Below, piece after piece: positions 25,490-35,699 of a stretch of 64,000 bases of DNA. Both the position numbers and the translations under genes were made by a program. Numbering within the stretch: position 1 is the first letter of the stretch; each line of letters begins with the position of its first letter. The notes under the pieces are model-generated. The model had not been told where the DNA came from, ran no database searches, and worked only from the letters and a program-made list of their open reading frames with translations. The DNA comes from Isoetes taiwanensis (taxonomy: Eukaryota > Streptophyta > Lycopodiopsida > Isoetales > Isoetaceae): positions 1-64,000 of the forward strand of contig JAJEKV010000574.1 in the NCBI GenBank assembly GCA_021234155.1, read 5' to 3'.

Positions 25490-26400
25490 CATTTGGAGGG
25501 AATGAAGCCATTGTATGCCATTGACCACGATTATAAGGATATTTGGTTGTTAGCTCAAAGTGGCAATGCATATGGAGATAAGATCGTTAATGGGTTCTTG
25601 TATAAAGGTCCAAAGCTATGCATTGTCAGCGGAATTTTTGGTCACTTATTCTTAAAGAAGTCCATGATGCACCCCTTTGCGGGTCATCATTGGCGTGGGG
25701 GGCAACTTTGGCAAAGCTTGAACCATACTTTATTTGGTGCGGATTGCGGAGAGAGGTTTTGATTCATATTCGTCATTGTGTTACTTGTCAACGGAAAAAA
25801 GCGAACAAGAAACCTCATGGTGTTCCTTTATCCTTGCCTATTAGGAGGCAAAGTGGGAACAGATCACTATGGATTTTATTGTTGGTCTTCCTCCCGGTTC
25901 GAAAAGAACAACATCATTTGGACAATTGTTGATTGTTTAACTAAGCACCCTCATTTTATTCCTTGTTAGGATAAGTTGGTGGCTTATAGTGCGGCTCGCT
26001 CTTTATCAAAGAGATATTTAGACTACATGGGTTGCCAAAGATTATTGTATCGATCGTGATACAAAGTTTACTAGTAAATGCAGGAAGGCATTGTTTATGC
26101 AATTGGGGACCGAGTTAAGGTTCACCTTTGCTTTTCACCTTAAACGATGGACAATCAGAGGTGGTAAATAAAGTTATTTGTTCCATCTTAAGGGGTTTGT
26201 CAATGAACATCAAGGTCATTGGGAAGAGTATTTGCCTATTCTTTGAATTTGTGTATAATAATACCTATCAATCTACCATAAAGATGACCCCTTTTCAGGC
26301 GGTCTATGGCCGCTTTGTCGCGGGAGCCACTCTTTTCGAGTGTGTGAGGATGTTCAGTGCTTGATGATTTGGTTATTGAGCATAAGGATCTCATAGACTT
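25490..26400 (+). pseudogene. Chromovirus integrase
   Basis: The His-Cys zinc region occurs as MMHPFAGHHWRGG in one frame and IRHCVTCQRKKANKKPHG in another. The catalytic core starts at MDFIVGLPPG, then IVDCLTKHPHFIP. A later core part reads LNDGQSEVVNK in the 26128-26364 frame, where TDGQ is expected in intact copies. YNNTYQSTIKMTPFQAVYGR is a typical chromovirus integrase end. Broken by several indels. Confidence 0.85.
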
Positions 26401-26559
26401 GCTTCAAGCTCGTATTCGAGATGCTCAAGCATCTTTGCAAATAAATCATCTAAGTTGCGGCAACCAATGGTTTTAAGGAAGGAGATTGGGTATGGATGAG
26501 GATCCATAAAGGCCACTTTAAGAAAGATGCGCAAGAAAGATCTTAAGTTGGCACCCGTT

Positions 26560-26942
26560 TCCATGGACCATTTCAAGTTATTAAAGTGGTCAATGAGAAT
26601 GCATATCAATTAAGATTGCCTCAAGGTTGGAAAATGCATGATGTAGTGAATGTTTCATTACTAAAGGCTTATCATGGTAAGGAGTTACCTCAACTTGGGA
26701 GGTTAAGCGAGCGAATTGATTGATGATTCGAAGTTCTAGAGTTAGGAATAATTTTGACGGATAAATCCACTAGTGGTTCAAGACAATATTTGGTTAAGTT
26801 CGCTCACAAACCTTTGGAGGACGCTTCATGGGTGCGTGGCAATGTTTTAGAAGCTTATCCGGATATTCTTAGGGAATATAAAGATTGGAAAGCTAAGGAA
26901 GCCGGCGAGACAAGAGGAAGTCCAAGCAAGGGCTTCTACTAG
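26560..26942 (+). pseudogene. Chromovirus integrase tail and chromodomain
   Basis: At 26600-26700 the frame reads AYQLRLPQGWKMHDVVNVS, the conserved GPY/F-type tail. The ORF at 26754-26942 contains QYLVKFAHKPLEDASWV then ILREYKD, a chromodomain with its aromatic/acidic core. Chromodomains guide integration to particular chromatin (family knowledge). This 62-aa piece is open and is the best-preserved part of the element. Confidence 0.85.
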
Positions 26943-27036
26943 CCGCCTAGCCTAAAGCGAGGGCCAAGGAAGGATTATGCTCGGATGGCTAAAGGGTATT
27001 TAGACACCCTTTGCAGCAGAGGGCTGCCGCAATATC

Positions 27037-27047
27037 AAGAGGGGGAA
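27037..27047 (+). promoter_or_regulatory. Polypurine tract
   Basis: AAGAGGGGGAA directly abuts the LTR start at 27048, as expected for plus-strand DNA priming. Confidence 0.9.
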
Positions 27048-27248
27048 TGCTATATGCCAGGGCGTGGATCTTTGGGCCTTTGGTCCAAAGAGGGCTTTGG
27101 GTCAAAGAGGGCCTTTGGTCCAAAGAAGGACCAAAGGGGGCGTGCATGCTATATAGTAGCTTCGGGGAGAGCTGCGGGGCGGTAATGTGTCTTGGGTGAG
27201 GGTTCGTGGTTGGGTGGTGAGATAGCGTGCCGTCAAGAGTCCATTTTA
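27048..27248 (+). repeat. Chromovirus middle LTR (201 bp)
   Basis: Same TGCTATATGCC start and CCATTTTA end. It carries a perfect hairpin, CCTTTGGTCC-AAAGAA-GGACCAAAGG, at 27112-27137. It differs from the outer LTRs by its own changes, e.g. CCAGGGCG for CCAAGGACG and loss of AC in GTGCCACG. Confidence 0.92.
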
Positions 27249-27251
27249 GAA

Positions 27252-27462
27252 TGCTATATGCCAAGGACGTGGATCTTTGGGCCTTTGGTCCAAAGAGGGC
27301 TTTTGGGTCCAAAGAGGGCCTTTGGTCCAAAGAAGGACCAAAGGGGGGCGTGCATGCTATATAGTAGCTCAGGGGAGAGCTCACAGGGGGCAGGCGGTGT
27401 CTTGGCGAGAGGGCACCGTGGTTGGGTGGTGAGATAGCGTGCCACGTCAAGAGTCCATTTTA
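27252..27462 (+). repeat. Chromovirus right outer LTR (211 bp)
   Basis: Separated from the middle LTR by only GAA (27249-27251). Followed by the TGCAG target duplication that matches the left flank. Contains the same hairpin at 27319-27344. Confidence 0.92.
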
Positions 27463-27467
27463 TGCAG

Positions 27468-28140
27468 AGTCCTCAAGAACCTGGAAAACAAAGCAAATGT
27501 GAGTAAAAATAGAAAAAAGACACTAAATAAGAATAAAACTAATAAATTACCTGCTGCATGTTGGATATTCTCGACAAAAACTATAGAAAACACATCCATC
27601 CATCCAAAGGAACTCGCTAAAACTCTCTCAGGCCTACAGATCTCAAAAAATATGTTGAATCTGCTATTGAAATCAAGCATGCAAGCCATGTTCTTGTATT
27701 TCTTACCTCTGAACCGCAAAAAGAACACTTAGACAAGCAACGCCAGGAAGCAAGCAAGAAACTAGCAAGAAACAGAGGCGCTCGCTCCCAAACTCTGCAA
27801 GAATCTATGTTGCACCTCCCTAACACAAGAAAAATAGTAAATCAAGGTTGTTCTTTGCCAGCGCCATCACTAATCCGCCAGACCTTCGTTATTGCAGAGA
27901 AAACCAAAATTAAACAACTAAACTGAGGCCTAAGTCGCCAGAATCCTCTAAAAGCATATGGCACGCCTCCCTAACAAAGTAAAACACAAAAATGTTGCTT
28001 CTACTGCGCGAACGCCATCACAAATCCAACAGAGCCTCCCGCGTTGCAAGGCGCGGAGAAAAAGGGTCGAACATATGAGCTGTCAATATCTTTTATACCA
28101 TAGTCACGTGGCAATGACGTGGCGTAGGTATACTCTACGT
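27468..28140. other. Possible exon fragments, right of chromovirus insertion
   Basis: Directly continues the sequence left of 17420. The plus frame from about 27617 to 27924 is open without a Met (DLKKYVESAIEIKHASHVLV, then EPQKEHLDKQRQEASKKLAR). A minus-strand frame at 27728-27550 is also open and is followed by GTAATTTATT, a possible donor. I cannot tell which strand, if either, codes, and no family is recognised. Confidence 0.3.
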
Positions 28141-28279
28141 TAAGGTAAAGCCCTTTTAGTGGGCTTTCTGCGTTGCACTGGAGGCCCACTTTAAGGTAAA
28201 GCCCTTTTAGTGGGCTTTCTGCGTTGCACTGGAGGCCCACTTGACAACAACGCAGAAAGCCCACTAAAAGGGGCTTTCT
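28141..28279. repeat. 51-bp tandem repeat plus inverted copy (fold-back)
   Basis: TAAGGTAAAGCCCTTTTAGT starts at 28141 and again at 28192. The core is then repeated in inverse at 28248-28279 (CAACGCAGAAAGCCCACTAA). The second direct copy and the inverted copy could form a stem of about 30 bp. Confidence 0.85.
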
Positions 28280-28749
28280 CTTATACGGACTTGCCAGCCT
28301 TAGGTTCCAAATTTACCACATTATTTGCCTTGGCATTTTGGTTCATACGTTTTGGTGTTAGTATTTTTTACTCTCTTAATGACTTCTTGATACGTTGCCA
28401 TGTAAAAGCGTTTTAATTTCTATCTCCGACAAGGATATGGCCCATAATCAATCTCAATATATGGACAATATCTGAATACGGCCAATCTGAATTCAACATA
28501 TGCAGATAGATAATCCACATCTGAATTAGATATTCCATTTTATAATGGACTTTAAACACAACCCTTTGCCAATTGTCCTACTTTAGCGATCCCAATGGCA
28601 AGTCCTGAACTCCCTTGCTGAAATGGGAAAGAGTTAACAACTATAGGTCATTTTCAAGATCTGCAAATCTGTATATTACAACAAAAAGCATTCACAAAAT
28701 TTATTGGTCTGACATAGCTCCATAACAAAAAGTTAGCAATATTTGTGTT
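28280..28749. other. 3' flank of ARP3
   Basis: AT-rich, no ORF. It would contain the ARP3 3' untranslated region on the minus strand. Confidence 0.5.
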
Positions 28750-31007
28750 TTAAAACATCCCTTTAAAAACTGGATTGGTGCGACAAATGCTTGGCCCATA
28801 TTCTTCATATTCTGCTTTCGTATGGCAGGCCTGTACAAAAGTCAGAATCTAAATTTATGAACTTTTCATGATTATAAACAATAAGGTAACTGACACATCA
28901 TACTGTGTAAAATTCGGGTGTTGATGCTAGCACTGATCCACCAAACCAAACTGCGTATCGCTGCATTGGATGACCTACAACATTAACGTCAACTGCCTGC
29001 AGAAGGAAAAAGTCAATATCCAGACTGTCCAGCACGTAAATAGCCTAAATCAGACCACACATATAATAACCCTTTACCTTGATCTCCTCACCATACCGAG
29101 ATGTTGAAGCTGCAAGACGAGCATCAACAGTTTTTTTTATATCACGTTGAAGCCTCCTTTGAAAGTCCTTGAACATTGTTGAGCCACCTGAGAGGACAAT
29201 ATTCTGCAAGTGACCAGAAAACCGTGTAACTTCTTACTAGATAAGAAAAGCTTCAAATTTTCACTGCTACTATATCCCAGATATGGGGCTTATAAAAAAA
29301 GAATCAACCTTGTACAAAGCACGTCTTGTGTCTATTGGTGATGCTTGTATGCATTTATCTACAACGTCCGGGAGAGGGACAGTAAAGTCACTGCTATAAA
29401 TCTCTGGAGAGAAGAACACCTATGAAAAGAAAAAAGAAAGAAAAAAAGAAAGTGAAAATTTGACTGCCAACAATTTTTTATTCCGTTCAAAGTTTCACAG
29501 CTATGTTACAACAGAAAGCAGCCACTGGAGCAGTATGAAACGGTCTGCCTTTCATGTCAAACATAAGAAAGGTCCACACTCAAACCTCTGGTGCAAGGAA
29601 ACGCTCATATCCGATCTCACAAGTATATGCTTGCCCTGTTTTGGAATTTGTGCCCGGCCACTGCTTTATATACTTTGCAGGCTCCTTATCATGCTTGTTA
29701 AACTCCTGCATTTGTGCACATAAATTGAAATTTACTACAGGGCCCAAAAGGGAAAATGTTGCTCAAAAATTAACACATTCATTTTGATTAATTTGAATAG
29801 ACCTTGGGTAGGACTGTAAATAGCCAAATAAGGACAAAGAAATAGCTTACCTTGACAATGTCAGCACAAGTGTAACCATACGTTTCCTTGACTTTCCGTG
29901 CCACTTCAAATGAATCCTCAGGTGGTACAGGCTCACCTCGTTCCTAAACACATCTGGCAAAGATCAACATGCATAGATTTGATGCTGCTCCCCATTACAT
30001 AGCCATCTGCAACTGGTACGACATGTGTTACTCCATCTCCTCTCCAGCATCTACAACCACCCCAGTCATTTCACACTGCCAGAGATGGCCTACATACAAT
30101 CAGAAATAAAGACTGCATCAAGGCCCTTCAGCTGTACAGTATCATAAATACAACCAGGATCCCAATGTCCGTAAGTTATCATCATCTATCATGCAGAAAC
30201 AGGCAATTACAGCCGATGTTGTATATCCAGCGGCAAGTGCAAGTACTGCCTGAACAGCAATGTACAAACCAGGCACGTTAAAAGTTTCAAACATGATTTC
30301 TCCTGTATATTCTCTGCTTTCAGGTGCAGTAAGTGGACTCTCTGTTAACAGGAAGTAGTGGTCCTCTGGGTCACATCTCAGGTAATTAAAGATACACTGT
30401 TGCCAAAATCGTTCCATTGTATCCCAATTCTCAACCTGCAATGACAAGGTCCAGATCAAAAATTAACAGATACTTCCTACTTGTATTAAAAACAAAGTGA
30501 GGACACAAAACCTGGCCATGTCTGATGGGATAACTAAGTGTATATGCACTTGCTTGCGCACGTGCCAAAGCTTCATCACCAATGTAGAAATCAAGATCAG
30601 CCATCACGCCTGCGCTATGATATGCCAACCATCCTCCCTTATTCTGTGCTGCAGACTGGCCCAGAAAAGATTCATTGACTGCGACAACAGTTGGAATTAT
30701 AAAGGATGGTTCCACATTTCCAGCAAAACCCATCTTCGTATACCTATGTTCAAGTGAAAAATACATTGATAAATTCTCTATGGTAAACCAATATATAAGA
30801 TTTTCCTTGCAGACAGGCTTGGAAAAAGCAGGAATGACGCGCTTGAAATGGGAGCTTGGAGCTAACTAAACCTTACTTGACATTGGTACTGGAATACAAC
30901 CAGATTTATGCCCTATTCTGAGAAAGAAAAATGCATGGAGAGGAAAATGCGAACACATACCCAGTTCCATTATCGATAACAACGGAAGGACGCGATGTAG
31001 CGTCCAT
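28750..31007 (-). CDS. ARP3: Actin-related protein 3 (ARP3), ten exons, exon 4 damaged
   Basis: ARP3 is a core subunit of the Arp2/3 complex, which nucleates branched actin filaments in the cytoplasm. Exons on the minus strand: 31007-30961, 30743-30512, 30435-30211, 30075-29975 (damaged), 29943-29851, 29705-29586, 29419-29309, 29203-29078, 28996-28904, 28830-28750. All have AG acceptors and GT donors except around exon 4, and the intact exons join in frame. Recognisable parts: [20 protein letters not shown] (nucleotide-binding start), [50 protein letters not shown] and the end [10 protein letters not shown]. Exon 4 reads [11 protein letters not shown], then has about 5 extra bases that shift the frame. 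It also lacks the roughly 16 residues expected before [12 protein letters not shown]. Outside exon 4 no stops were found. Either the allele is recently disabled or exon 4 is misassembled. Confidence 0.93.
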
Positions 31008-31799
31008 AGCTGCCGTAACCAAAGCCGTGCTGCAGCGCCGGGAACTTAGAGCTTAAGGCAGATTCTGGGACAGTTCTAAATCTCAGAATTACTTTACACC
31101 TCGCCATTACGTAGAATAAATAGTTTTCGTGGGAATGTTGTATTTTTTGGGTTGGAAAGGTGGGTCGATAGAATATTATTTGGATTATGCTAGTTGAACG
31201 GTTGAGATTAGAAATCTCTGTGTAGTAGACAGCTGAGGTTGAAATTTTGTGTGCATTATTTGAAGTTTCTGGTTCATATGGTTGCGCTCGTTGTTGCAAC
31301 ACGGTGTTAGAGGACCATCCAGACTGTCAACTGCGAAGATCTTAGGGGTTGGTCTCTTGCCAACATACCAATATGGAATTGCTATGATAGAATGGCGGAG
31401 CAGAGGATGGGGTCATGGGCTGCTAATGCCGGCCTCTATGGCTGAAAACCCTGCAAGGGTCGGATGTGGGTAAGGTTTAGGTAACAGGGGTAGGATTCAG
31501 CAATGGGGTAGAGGCAAATACATCAAGAAGGTGTGATGCTAGATAAGAAAGGTTTTGATAATCATTCTAGTGTATTTGAGTGATGTTACTAGTCTTGTTA
31601 ACCAGAGTGACATTCAGATCAGAGCTCATTGCTTTTTGCCTTGCATTTCTGCTTCAATTTGCGGATGAGTGTGCAATGTGTGCTCGCACAATATATTGTA
31701 CAAATATTGATGAAAAGGTAAGCATGATTCTAATTATATTTATTCTGAGCATGCCTCAGCAACCATACCTCTAAGTCTAATATTTGCATGTTTCACAAG
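31008..31799. other. 5' flank of ARP3
   Basis: Upstream of the minus-strand ARP3 start; would contain its leader and promoter. Short ORFs (31302-30970 -, 31282-31473 +, 31580-31774 +) have no recognisable content. Confidence 0.45.
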
Positions 31800-32560
31800 T
31801 GCACGCATGACTAACAAGATAGTAAACCAGCTCTCCAACTAATTCTGGCAGACCCCCATACTGATGTCGAATGGTTGGCCTATTGGCTACAACTTGCTTT
31901 AGCATGTCTCATATAGTCTCTGTTCAGTGCATTCTATAGATCCGCACGGTCCCCAGCTGTCGCAACCTTGCCTACAGCTTTTCCCAAGGTACATAGACAA
32001 AAGCTTGGCAAAGACAATGAAGCAACAATACAGGTCTTGCCAACGATTCCCGTTGTCTTTAACCAGAGTCTGCAACGTGAAGATATGATCAATAGTTGAG
32101 TGTCAGGGCCTGAATCCCACCAGCATGGCATGTACCTCTGGTGCCTTTGTCCAACCCATCAACTGCTACTTAAGAAACCTGACTAGCAATTTTGCAAATA
32201 CCAAACTGACTATAATTGTTAATGGTTGTGTGTGCAGATCATCTATCTTGTAGATGGAAACAACCCCGCTAGTGGGCCTGGGGGAGGGGAGGGGGGACCT
32301 TTACATGTAACGGTGTTGAACAAGACAATTGGGGGGGGGTACTATGAATGATCACGCCTACTTGAGCAACTCTGCATGTATGCCACCTAAGTCTTCTGCA
32401 TTTCCATTGGCAAGACATTGTAAGCCCTCGACAGCATTTGCCTCTGTGATTTCCAGCACTGGACCTTGCTGCGAGGGTATTGTTGCTCGTGCACCCTCAC
32501 ACAAGGAGCCCAAAAGTGAACTGCTATAATTAACCAGTATTAAATCACCTAAAAAACGTG
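31800..32560 (-). mobile_element. Degenerate LINE reverse transcriptase fragment
   Basis: On the minus strand, frames around 32460-32360 read a worn AxxPGxDG-type finger (NGNAEDLGGIHAELLK). SGVVSIYKIDDLHT follows near 32260. Then comes STIDHIFTLQTLVKDNGN near 32095-32040, the conserved RT stretch before the first catalytic Asp, and FDISMGV near 31870. Frameshifts separate them. G/C-rich runs near 32280-32340 disrupt the middle. Confidence 0.7.
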
Positions 32561-33585
32561 GTATACATAGTTTTTTATTTACAAATTTTTTTGATGGTAG
32601 AAAACCACATCCAATAGTGGTTCGTTAAAACTATAGTGGTTTTGTAACATGCTTATTAATGCTAGCTAGTAATGCTATAATGGTTTGTTAAAACTAGTTG
32701 TGGTTTATGAAATAGTTTTGCGCATACCGTATTGGCTTCTTAATACTATAATCGCCGCATAAAAACTATCATAAATTATGACATGATTTGAAAGGATGAT
32801 TTTGTTATGCTTAGAAAAACAAATACATTGGTCTTCTACGTGCAAATAGCACGATCCATCCAACCTTTTTAGCATGTTTTTGGATAAATAGCATGATCTG
32901 ACCAACTATTTTAGCATGTTTTTGGGTCACCAATGTGGTCCTCGTGAAGAACTTTTTGCAATTGATATGGTCATTGCAACCTATTTGGAGGTCAAACGAG
33001 AAATTCAAAATTTCGCAAACTAATGAATTCATGCTTAATACTACGAAGCAACTAGAACAATGACATCGGAAGAACAATATAAAACAACCCAGAGGAAAAG
33101 GCCAACATCATAGCTAAATATAGCAATGCGATGCGAACGATTAAACTGAGCAGAGAGCATAGAAAGTGGCACCAAAGGAGCGAAAAACTAACGTGGAGCA
33201 AAAGGGGCAAAAAGTACAAAACAAATCAAAGTAAACGACTAAACCGAGCAAAAAAAAACACAACAAAAAAAAAAGATATATTCATTCACATGGATGGCAC
33301 AAAGATACCAAAAAATAAATGAAAACAATGTAAGAATAAGATATATCCACGTGGAGGGCACAAACAAAAATCGAATTCGAAATTGAAAACAATGCAAGAT
33401 GCAAGAACGTACGTTGTAAAAATAAAAGTGTACCTTAAGTAAAACCCAAAAGAGATCAACAAGGTAAAAATGGAGGTAGCATAATGCAAGAACGAAACAA
33501 TATCACAGGTCGCACGAACAAGGAAGTTAGAAGCATCACTTGTAAGAATTCCATAAACGGAAAGCAAATACTCAAAACAGCCAAA
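32561..33585. other. Intergenic, AT-rich
   Basis: Contains repeated words such as AAAACTATAGTGGTTTT and GTTAAAACTA near 32590-32710, hinting at an old MITE. Nothing was firmly recognised. Confidence 0.4.
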
Positions 33586-33589
33586 ACCA

Positions 33590-34035
33590 CGATGAAAATT
33601 AGAGATCGCTGGAAAGAGATGAGACAAGCTTTTCAAGGGGGCCAAAGTTACCAAAAACTGCCATTGGATGCAAGAGTTATGGCGAAAAGAAAATTGCAAG
33701 AAACCCTAACTCCACGAAATATTTGCTTCCCCAACACCATGAAAACCAGAGATCATTGGAAAGAAAATAGAAAGAGCTTCTAACAAGCCAAGACCCACCA
33801 AAAACTGCCATTGGATGCAGCCAGTTATGGCAAAAAGGAAATTGGCAGCCAAAACTATACCCCCATCAAGAAGAGGCCGAAATTGTCAGGAGTTGAGGCT
33901 CCCTCAAAGCAACTAAAGCATCATGCAAATCATAGATTATTGGAAAGAGCATTTGATAAGCTTTCCAACGAACCCCAAAACACCCAAATTGACATCGGAA
34001 TTAAGGGCTATGAGCAAAAAGAGCGCGGCTAAAAC
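33590..34035. repeat. Three imperfect tandem units of about 150 bp
   Basis: Units near 33590-33690, 33737-33840 and 33935-34035 share AGAGATC(G/A)(C/T)TGGAAAGA followed by an AGCTTTYYAA-like word. The first two also share CCAAAAACTGCCATTGGATG and GTTATGGC. The third is more diverged (TTATTGGAAAGAGCATTTG, then GCTTTCCAACG). Likely part of an LTR or untranslated region of an old element. Confidence 0.6.
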
Positions 34036-35257
34036 CACAGAGCCATCAAGAGGGCTTAGGGAGAGAGGATGAGGAAGAAACTGAGAGAAATGAAAGAAGG
34101 AAAAACCTAGAAGGAAACTTGTGGAGTCAAAGGAGCAAAATGAAAATGAGTAACGGCGATAATTGAAAATGAGAAAAGAGGCAATATAAATAAGAGATGC
34201 GAGGAAGGGCGTTTCCATTCAAAGAATGTTGGTTCTATTGTTATGGCAATAGAATCGTGGCATTCTTTTGCCATGGCATCATACTTGCCACCACTTTTGT
34301 CATTTTGCTAGCTCACCATTCTATTTTCTCGCCACATTACTTTATTTCTGTTTTTGCAAAAGAGTAAAAAATTGCAATGGACATAGATGCTATAATGGTG
34401 AGGTTGTGCTCTCGCCATTAGCACCTAATCCAACCTAGAACTTTTCCTATTTACTAAGCCAATTCTCTCCCCAATTTCCCGACCAATTTCCTCTTTAGCA
34501 TGGATAAAGGACTGTCGCCCTTTGAAGTGTGCAGAGTTATCAGAAATTGAAATATTATTAGCCATTATTTACCCATGCATCTTTTTGACCAAGCATGTGG
34601 GATAATTCACCTTCAATAAGAATGTTTTGGGTTGAGACCAAGAAATGAATGATAGAGATTTTGGCCCCTTTTTCAGCTCGAATCATGCTCGAAAAGAATA
34701 TATCCAAAAACAACATTACAACAACAAACCTCAATGGATTGAAGCAAAGTATTGCATTGGAACTTGGAAGATTGAGACTATAAACAAAGAATGCGGAGAA
34801 ATTGGAAACCCGGAGTAGCAATTTAACACCTTTTATAATTGATTCTAGCTCGTTTATCTAGCTATAATCTCTTTTAATCTCTAATTCATTGTATTTTCAG
34901 TGAAATTCCTCAAGAACAATGGGAATTTATCTTATTGCTCAATAATTAGTTCCGACCTGTGTTACCTTCTATCTTGAATGTTAATGATTATGATGCTTGT
35001 ATGCCTCAAACAATCCATAATACTTTGAAAATTCCATTTGTTACAGTCTATATTTAAAAATCCTATTTCGTTCAAACACAATTTTAAACCAAAATTTTAT
35101 TGGTTGTCATGTTTCCTTGTGTGATCCCGAGCATCTTTCCAGTTTGCAAAAGTTTTAGAAAGTTCAAAATCTTGATCATTGTTCTATCTCTGACTGCGTA
35201 AGGACTTTTTCTTACCCAACTTTGATCCAATTTTTGCCTATCAAATTTACTAAACAA
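34036..35257. other. Intergenic, nothing recognised
   Basis: AT-rich; only short incidental ORFs. Confidence 0.45.
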
Positions 35258-35512
35258 GGTGCACCCTGGATTACCACAGTCGTCGGGTCTGTCGATCCTA
35301 CGACCCAGATCGTATGTTGGAGTCTTTGGGCACCTCTCATTTCACTTATGGTTATTTATGATTGGGGCCACCTATGATTTTGAAATATGAAATACGAGTT
35401 GGCCTAAGGTTTTGATGGAATATCGAGTCTCCATACGTCTTCAGCCTAAGATTTTAGAATATGAATTATGGGGGCTCGAATTTCTACCAAAATAACTCAA
35501 TGTCCTAATAAG
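35258..35512 (-). repeat. Repeat with tRNA-like boxes, copy 2, left part
   Basis: Aligns with 16669-16930, from AAGGTGCACCCTGGA to AACTCAATGTCCTAATAAG. It is cut at 35512 by the LINE insertion and resumes at 40345. Box B (GGGCTCGAATT on the plus strand) has two changes. Confidence 0.8.
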
Positions 35513-35699
35513 GAAGGAAGGAAGGAAGTTTATTTTAACGTCCACGGAGGCGAGAGGCCTATGAGATGGTACATGCGAGGAGAACAGGCAAAAAGCCAAA
35601 ACCCCAACACCAAAAACAAACAATGTAAGCAGACAAGAGAACCCTACCACTAGGGATGAAAACCCCCACTTGGAGGAAAAACCTAACAATAGGCTCTCA

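Larger units (their letters stand above)
17421..27462 (+). mobile_element. Short-LTR Ty3/gypsy chromovirus with three LTRs
   Basis: The outer LTRs are flanked by the same 5 bp, TGCAG, at 17416-17420 and 27463-27467: a target-site duplication. The LTR ends are TG...TA. A tRNA-iMet-type primer site follows the first LTR and a polypurine tract precedes the second. The internal coding order is gag, protease, RT, RNase H, integrase, chromodomain, which defines a chromovirus. LTRs of only 176-211 bp fit the Reina-like clade better than the long-LTR Tekay/Del clade (inference). All ORFs carry frameshifts and stops, so it is not autonomous now. Three further elements or inserts lie inside it: 18072-20326, about 20490-22730, and 23780-24113. 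Confidence 0.9.
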
